Part shown: piece after piece, positions 60,158-64,000 of the stretch
Layout of the letters: every line of letters begins with the position of its first letter
Position numbering within the stretch: the stretch's first letter is position 1
From: an uncultured Actinomycetes bacterium
GTDB taxonomy: Bacteria > Actinomycetota > Acidimicrobiia > Acidimicrobiales > RAAP-2
Assembly: GCA_903870905.1 (NCBI GenBank)
Contig: CAIQEU010000039.1
Span: 150,531-214,530 of the forward strand
Length of the DNA: 64,000 bases
Direction of reading: 5' to 3'
Made by a program: the position numbers and the translations under genes
Notes under the pieces: model-generated
Databases searched by the model: none
What the model was told of the DNA's origin: nothing
The model's input: the letters and a program-made list of their open reading frames with translations, nothing else

Positions 60158-60173
60158 GCGAACAGATGTTCGC
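60158..60173. promoter_or_regulatory. LexA/SOS box upstream of recA
   Basis: GCGAACAGATGTTCGC is palindromic in its outer positions and fits the Gram-positive/actinobacterial SOS consensus CGAACRNRYGTTCG. It lies between the hypothetical gene and recA, about 90 nt from the recA ATG. Confidence 0.9.
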
Positions 60174-60195
60174 TTCTGGTGCACCCCCGACGAAT

Positions 60196-61071
60196 TCACC
60201 GAACACCGAACATCCACCCCTCTTCACGCAGCACGACGGCACGCTCGTCATCAGGTTGCGCGAGGAGCGACGGCGGCGAGAGGAGCCCTTCCCATTCCTC
60301 CTCAGCCAATCCAGCGAGTCGCTGCGAGGTGGTGCGCACCTGCCAGGCATCACGGACCTCACCGTCGGGTGCTCCAACCGCGAACAGTCCCGGCCAAGTC
60401 TCCGCGATGACCACCGAGGAGGCCCGAAGGGAATCGAATGGCCAGACTGCTCCGTCAAAGCGTCGCACCAACTCGTCGATGAGCGGGAGCCCCATGAGCA
60501 CTTGACTCCCGACTGACCCCACCCCGAGCAACTGCCAGTTCGTCGCGAGTCGCTGCCCGCTCACCACCTCGGTTCGACGGAATCGCTCCAGAGGATTCGG
60601 CGCCAGACCTAGAGGAACCGCGTGCGTTGGGGAGAGGGCAGTGAGTTCCGTGCGGTGCGCTGGTCGGCCCCAGAACAGGGCAGTTGCACTCGCCGCGTTG
60701 ATGGCGTTGGCCACCTCAAACCGATTGTTGGCGTTGCGAGCGTCATCGGTGATGTGCGCGCCGATGATTCGCCGAATTGCTGCGGCCGAGCAATCGGCAG
60801 GCAGGGAACCAACAGCTCGGTTGAGGAGGTCGGCGAACCCTCTCGGGTAGCCGAGCGAGAAATCCACGCCCACCATGACGCGTCGCCCCGCGCCCAGCAG
60901 TCGATCGATCGCTGCCACCAGCCAGACACGGGCCTCGGCGCGCGTTGGGCAGTTGACGAGGTGGTCAACCATGCCTGTCCTGCTCGTCGCCTGCGCAATC
61001 CAGATCGAGTCCTTCCCCAGTCGAGGCGTTGCCGCTGCACTCCAGTCGACGATGATGACGTCGTCGAACAT
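60196..61071 (-). CDS. Conserved hypothetical protein, possible RNase H-like fold
   Basis: 291 residues. The opening IIVDWSAAATPRLGKDSIWIA and the second strand VMVGVDFSLGYPRGFADLL place Asp residues as in RNase H-fold proteins such as DUF429. That placement is the only functional hint. Other conserved-looking parts are WGRPAHRTEL and GLPLIDELVRRFDGAVWPFD. It sits 6 nt after cinA on the same strand, inside the usual cinA-recA neighbourhood, so it may be co-transcribed with cinA. I do not assign a function. Confidence 0.6.
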   Translation of the reverse strand: MFDDVIIVDWSAAATPRLGKDSIWIAQATSRTGMVDHLVNCPTRAEARVWLVAAIDRLLGAGRRVMVGVDFSLGYPRGFADLLNRAVGSLPADCSAAAIRRIIGAHITDDARNANNRFEVANAINAASATALFWGRPAHRTELTALSPTHAVPLGLAPNPLERFRRTEVVSGQRLATNWQLLGVGSVGSQVLMGLPLIDELVRRFDGAVWPFDSLRASSVVIAETWPGLFAVGAPDGEVRDAWQVRTTSQRLAGLAEEEWEGLLSPPSLLAQPDDERAVVLREEGWMFGVR

Positions 61072-61077
61072 GAGCGA

Positions 61078-62334
61078 TCAGTCGAGGGCGCGGCGGAGCA
61101 GATCGAGGGCGCTGATCGCGCTGTACTGACGGATCCGCGCTCGATCCCCTGGGAGTCGAAGTCGCTCGGCGAACGGCGAACGTCCGGGCACGACGAGACC
61201 AACGAACACCGTTCCAGGGTCGTAGCCATCTTGGGGATCAGGTCCAGCCACTCCGGTGATGGCGAGGCCGCAGTCGCTGCCGAGCGCCGTCGTGGCACCA
61301 ATCGCCATCTGGATGGCTGCAGCTTCAGAGACGACCGGTCCTTCGGGGACGCCGAGGAGGTTGAACTTCACCTCGCTGGCGTAGGAGACGATGCCGCCAC
61401 GGAACCAGCCACTTGCCCCAACCACGTCGACGAGTCGGGAGGCGATGATGCCACCGGTCACCGATTCGGCCAGACCGAGCGTGAGGCCCCGTGCCGTGAG
61501 TGCCCGAGCAACCGCAACTTCCATCGTCTCGTCGTCGACGCCGAAGATGATGTCACCGAACCGCTCAGCGATAACCGCACGAACCGCCTGCTCTTCTTGA
61601 GCGACGAGGGCCCGAGCGTGATCGAGGTCGTCGCCACGAGCGGTGATGCGCACCTTGATGCCCTCAATGCCACTCGCGAGGTACGCAATCGTGACCGGGA
61701 CCTCACCGGACTCCAAGTTCTGGAACCGGTCGTCAAGGGCTTCAGCCAAGCCCGACTCTGAAGCACCCCAGGTCCGAAGCACCGTCGAGGTGATCGTTCC
61801 GGTGCGCCCTTCGGCAGCGAGCCGAGCATCGAGATCGGGGGCGATGGCCCGCTCGAACATCTCCGCCATCTCATAGGGAACACCGGGGACGGCGTAGACG
61901 ACCTTGTTGCCGACAGGGCAGATGAGTCCCGGTGCCGTCCCGCGGACCTGGGGAATGATCGTGGCGCCGCTCGGCACATCAGCTTGACGGGCGTTGTTCT
62001 CCGGCATCGCTCGCTGGCGAGCGTTGAAGAACGAGGCGATGACGTCGACGAGGGCGGGGTCGCGCACGAGCTCAACCCCCATGACCTCGGCGATGGCCTC
62101 GCGGGTGATGTCGTCTTGGGTTGGCCCAAGCCCACCGCAGACGATGACGCCGTCAGCACGGGCCAGTGCGGTGCGCAGTGCTCGCACGATGCGATCGTGG
62201 TTGTCACCGACCACTTGGCCGTAGTGCGAATCGACACCACGAGCAGCCATCTGCTCTCCGAGCCAGGCGGCGTTGGTGTTGGCGATCTGGCCGAGGAGGA
62301 GCTCGGTACCCACGGCGAGGACTTCGACTCTCAT
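61078..62334 (-). CDS. cinA: CinA family nicotinamide-nucleotide amidohydrolase / competence-damage protein
   Basis: 418 residues. The N-terminal MoCF-like domain has AVGTELLLGQIANTNAAWL and CGGLGPTQDDITREA. The C-terminal CinA domain has LAESVTGGIIASRLVDVVGAS and GIVSYASEVK. Such two-domain proteins hydrolyse ADP-ribose and deamidate NMN. It overlaps pgsA by ATGA (62331-62334), giving the conserved pgsA-cinA-recA order. Confidence 0.96.
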   Translation of the reverse strand: MRVEVLAVGTELLLGQIANTNAAWLGEQMAARGVDSHYGQVVGDNHDRIVRALRTALARADGVIVCGGLGPTQDDITREAIAEVMGVELVRDPALVDVIASFFNARQRAMPENNARQADVPSGATIIPQVRGTAPGLICPVGNKVVYAVPGVPYEMAEMFERAIAPDLDARLAAEGRTGTITSTVLRTWGASESGLAEALDDRFQNLESGEVPVTIAYLASGIEGIKVRITARGDDLDHARALVAQEEQAVRAVIAERFGDIIFGVDDETMEVAVARALTARGLTLGLAESVTGGIIASRLVDVVGASGWFRGGIVSYASEVKFNLLGVPEGPVVSEAAAIQMAIGATTALGSDCGLAITGVAGPDPQDGYDPGTVFVGLVVPGRSPFAERLRLPGDRARIRQYSAISALDLLRRALD

Positions 62335-62900
62335 GGCCCTGCTCCCGTTCGTCGACCGTCAATCACGTACTGCCAGAAGGTGAACAGCGTGAGCGCAGCG
62401 GCCAGCCACACGGTAGCCACGTGCAGCCAGTGGAGGTTCTTCGTCGGCGGGAGGCAGACGAAGGCAATGGCGAAGTCCTGCACGAAGGTCTTCCACTTCG
62501 CCGACTGGCGAGCCGGTATCGAGATCCCTTGGCGCCCAACCACCGAGCGGTAGACGGTCATGGCGATTTCACGGAGCCCAATGATGATGATCGGGAGCCA
62601 CGGCAGCTTTCCCTGGGATGCCACCACGATGAAGCAGGCCATGATGACGACCTTGTCGATCAGTGGGTCGAGGAACGCTCCTGATCGCGTCGCACCTTGA
62701 CGGCGAGCCACGACGCCATCGATGCCATCAGAGAAGGCCACGAGTGCACCGACCCCAGCGGTCGGCCAGGTCGCTCCTTCGTGGAGGAAGAGGTAGATGA
62801 AGTAGGGCGTCAGGAGGAGGCGACCCACGGTGATGGCGTTCGCCGGCGTGAGCAGTGCCGATGGTCCGTAGTGCGGTTCCTTGATCGTTGTGTCCGTCAC
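62331..62900 (-). CDS. pgsA: CDP-diacylglycerol-glycerol-3-phosphate 3-phosphatidyltransferase
   Basis: 189 residues with about five membrane helices. The CDP-alcohol phosphotransferase motif DG-x2-AR-x8-G-x3-D-x3-D is seen in DGIDGVVARRQGATRSG followed by AFLDPLIDK. It makes phosphatidylglycerophosphate for phosphatidylglycerol and cardiolipin. Overlaps with rimO and cinA are both ATGA type, so the three genes are translated as one unit. Paralogues making phosphatidylinositol share the motif, but the context supports PgsA. Confidence 0.93.
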   Translation of the reverse strand: MTDTTIKEPHYGPSALLTPANAITVGRLLLTPYFIYLFLHEGATWPTAGVGALVAFSDGIDGVVARRQGATRSGAFLDPLIDKVVIMACFIVVASQGKLPWLPIIIIGLREIAMTVYRSVVGRQGISIPARQSAKWKTFVQDFAIAFVCLPPTKNLHWLHVATVWLAAALTLFTFWQYVIDGRRTGAGP

Positions 62901-64000
62901 TGTCCATCCCCCACGAGAACTGCTTCGAGGTCGGTCCCAAGGGCCGCCACGAATTCCACCTCCACCATCGTGCCAGCCTCGAGGTGGTCGGGCACGATGA
63001 TGATGCCGTCAATTTCGGGAGCTTCACGATGGCTCCGGGCTCGACCGGGTCGATCGACGACCACGAGTGCTCGAGTGCCCACGAGCTCGTCTCGCTTGGC
63101 GAAGGTAATGGCATCTTGGAGCTCTCGAGCTTCACGGATGCGTTCGGCGACCAGTTCGGCTGGAATCTGGCCGGGGAGGTCCACGGCGTAGGTGCCATCT
63201 TCTGGGGAGTACGGGAAGAAGCCGGCCCAGTCGAGCTGCGCATCTTCTAAGAACGCGAGGAGGGCGTCGTGGTCCTCTTCGGTCTCACCGGGGTAGCCAA
63301 CGATGAAGCTCGACCGGAACGCGGCGTCAGGAGCAAGGGCGCGGATTGCTGCGATGCGATCGAGGAACAGCTCTGCACTGCCAAAGCGCCGCATCGCTCG
63401 GAGCATGGGCCGAGTCACGTGCTGGAGCGAGAGGTCGAAGTAGGCAACGCCGCTGTCGATCATGGCGGCGATCAGGGCATCGGTGAGACCCGATGGGTAC
63501 AGGTACAACAACCGGACCCACTCGACTTCACGCCGGAGCGCCTCGAGCACGTCGAGGATCGGCTGGGTACCAGCCTTCGGCCGGGCGTCGGCGAAGTCAT
63601 CGGGGTTGCGATGGTCGCCAGCGCTGCGGTCTCGACCGAACGAGGCCAGATCTTGGGCGATGAGGACCACCTCGCGCAGCGGCATTACTGAAGCGGCCTT
63701 CAAGGCTGCAACTTCCTCGAGGAGGGACGTCACCGTCCGAGACTGCTGAGGACCGCGGAACGACGGGATGGCACAGAATCCGCAGATCCGGTCGCAACCC
63801 TCGGCAACCTTCAGGTAGGACCACGGTCCGTTCCGCCCGCTCCGAGGAAGTTCCAAGAGTTCGCTGGTGCGCACACCGTGGGAGCGCTTGCCGAGCGTGA
63901 CGGGGACCCGCTCTGTGAGGGACTCCCCGAATCCCGCCACCAGATCGACCTCGGGGAGTGCCTCGGCGAGCTCTTCGCCGTAGCGCTCTGCCATGCACCC
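62897..64000 (-). CDS. rimO: Ribosomal protein S12 methylthiotransferase RimO, 5' truncated by window end
   Basis: The frame remains open to the last base, where codons for Gly-Cys precede MAERYGEEL; this GCMAERY is the internal third cysteine of the MTTase domain, so the N-terminus is missing and 367 residues are visible. The radical SAM motif CDRICGFC and a C-terminal TRAM domain (GTRALVVVDRPG) follow. RimO adds a methylthio group to Asp of S12. SFRGPQQSR distinguishes RimO-like from MiaB only weakly; the next-door pgsA supports rimO. Confidence 0.92.
   Translation of the reverse strand, partial: GCMAERYGEELAEALPEVDLVAGFGESLTERVPVTLGKRSHGVRTSELLELPRSGRNGPWSYLKVAEGCDRICGFCAIPSFRGPQQSRTVTSLLEEVAALKAASVMPLREVVLIAQDLASFGRDRSAGDHRNPDDFADARPKAGTQPILDVLEALRREVEWVRLLYLYPSGLTDALIAAMIDSGVAYFDLSLQHVTRPMLRAMRRFGSAELFLDRIAAIRALAPDAAFRSSFIVGYPGETEEDHDALLAFLEDAQLDWAGFFPYSPEDGTYAVDLPGQIPAELVAERIREARELQDAITFAKRDELVGTRALVVVDRPGRARSHREAPEIDGIIIVPDHLEAGTMVEVEFVAALGTDLEAVLVGDGQ

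Noticed and set aside
58833..60158. 441-codon plus-strand ORF over recA
   Set aside because: Antisense shadow of recA, which is full length and conserved.

Overview
The window looks like chromosome from a high-GC, monoderm actinobacterium, most probably of the class Acidimicrobiia (inferred). The pointers are mycofactocin-associated enzymes, actinobacterial families (DUF6308, DUF2855, SCO6745/SalK-like), a rimO-pgsA-cinA-recA block, an actinobacterial-looking type IV pilus locus without pilMNOQ, and frequent leaderless start sites with a TANNNT box 6-7 nt upstream. No rRNA, IS element, phage or CRISPR array was seen. One tRNA (Lys, UUU) is present.

Layout. 1-3.4 kb: a polysaccharide locus with a GT2 synthase (cut by the window start), a membrane-anchored right-handed beta-helix protein and a secreted GH113-like hydrolase. 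3.5-12.4 kb: tRNA-Lys, a Cys-rich DUF6308 protein, a mycofactocin-type SDR, an ABC-F ATPase, an alpha/beta hydrolase, a GT4/GH63-like pair, a secreted SGNH hydrolase and an mftD homologue without mftABC. 12.4-29.2 kb: a secreted S53 peptidase with five Ig-like repeats, then a type IV pilus cluster (pilB, pilC, two giant prepilins, a PilX-like protein, a small pilin, pilT, with the prepilin peptidase on the opposite strand). 29.5-39.7 kb: an SDR, a Gmad2-like secreted protein, a sulfite reductase/siroheme operon behind a perfect AT-rich palindrome, a CoA-transferase/amidohydrolase pair, a membrane-protein pair, a tandem DUF6636-like protein and UDP-sulfoquinovose synthase. 39.7-41.4 kb: a gene-poor stretch of lower GC around a 2-oxoglutarate oxygenase. 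41.4-51 kb: a lipoprotein, a dual-specificity phosphatase, an SDR, small proteins, aminopeptidase N, a TetR-like regulator, DUF2855, an ATP-grasp and a SalK-like protein. 51.1-53.5 kb: metallophosphoesterase, PhyH oxygenase and PhnZ-like HD oxygenase, a candidate phosphonate-degrading unit. 53.5-64 kb: DUF1254/DUF1214, rsgA, an aldo/keto reductase, serB, an acyltransferase, recA with a LexA box, a hypothetical gene, cinA, pgsA and rimO (cut by the window end).

How the genes work together. The pilus genes form a self-sufficient monoderm machine: PilB/PilT motors, PilC platform, PilD peptidase, and minor pilins enlarged into likely adhesins. The Ig-like repeats with paired cysteines recur in the secreted S53 peptidase next door, suggesting a shared surface theme. 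Sulfite can go to sulfide through CysI, whose siroheme comes from the two genes downstream, or to sulfolipid through the SQD1 homologue 5 kb away. The PhyH/HD pair would oxidise an aminoalkylphosphonate and then break its C-P bond, releasing phosphate. Genes are tightly packed: same-strand partners overlap by ATGA and many convergent neighbours overlap at their 3' ends.
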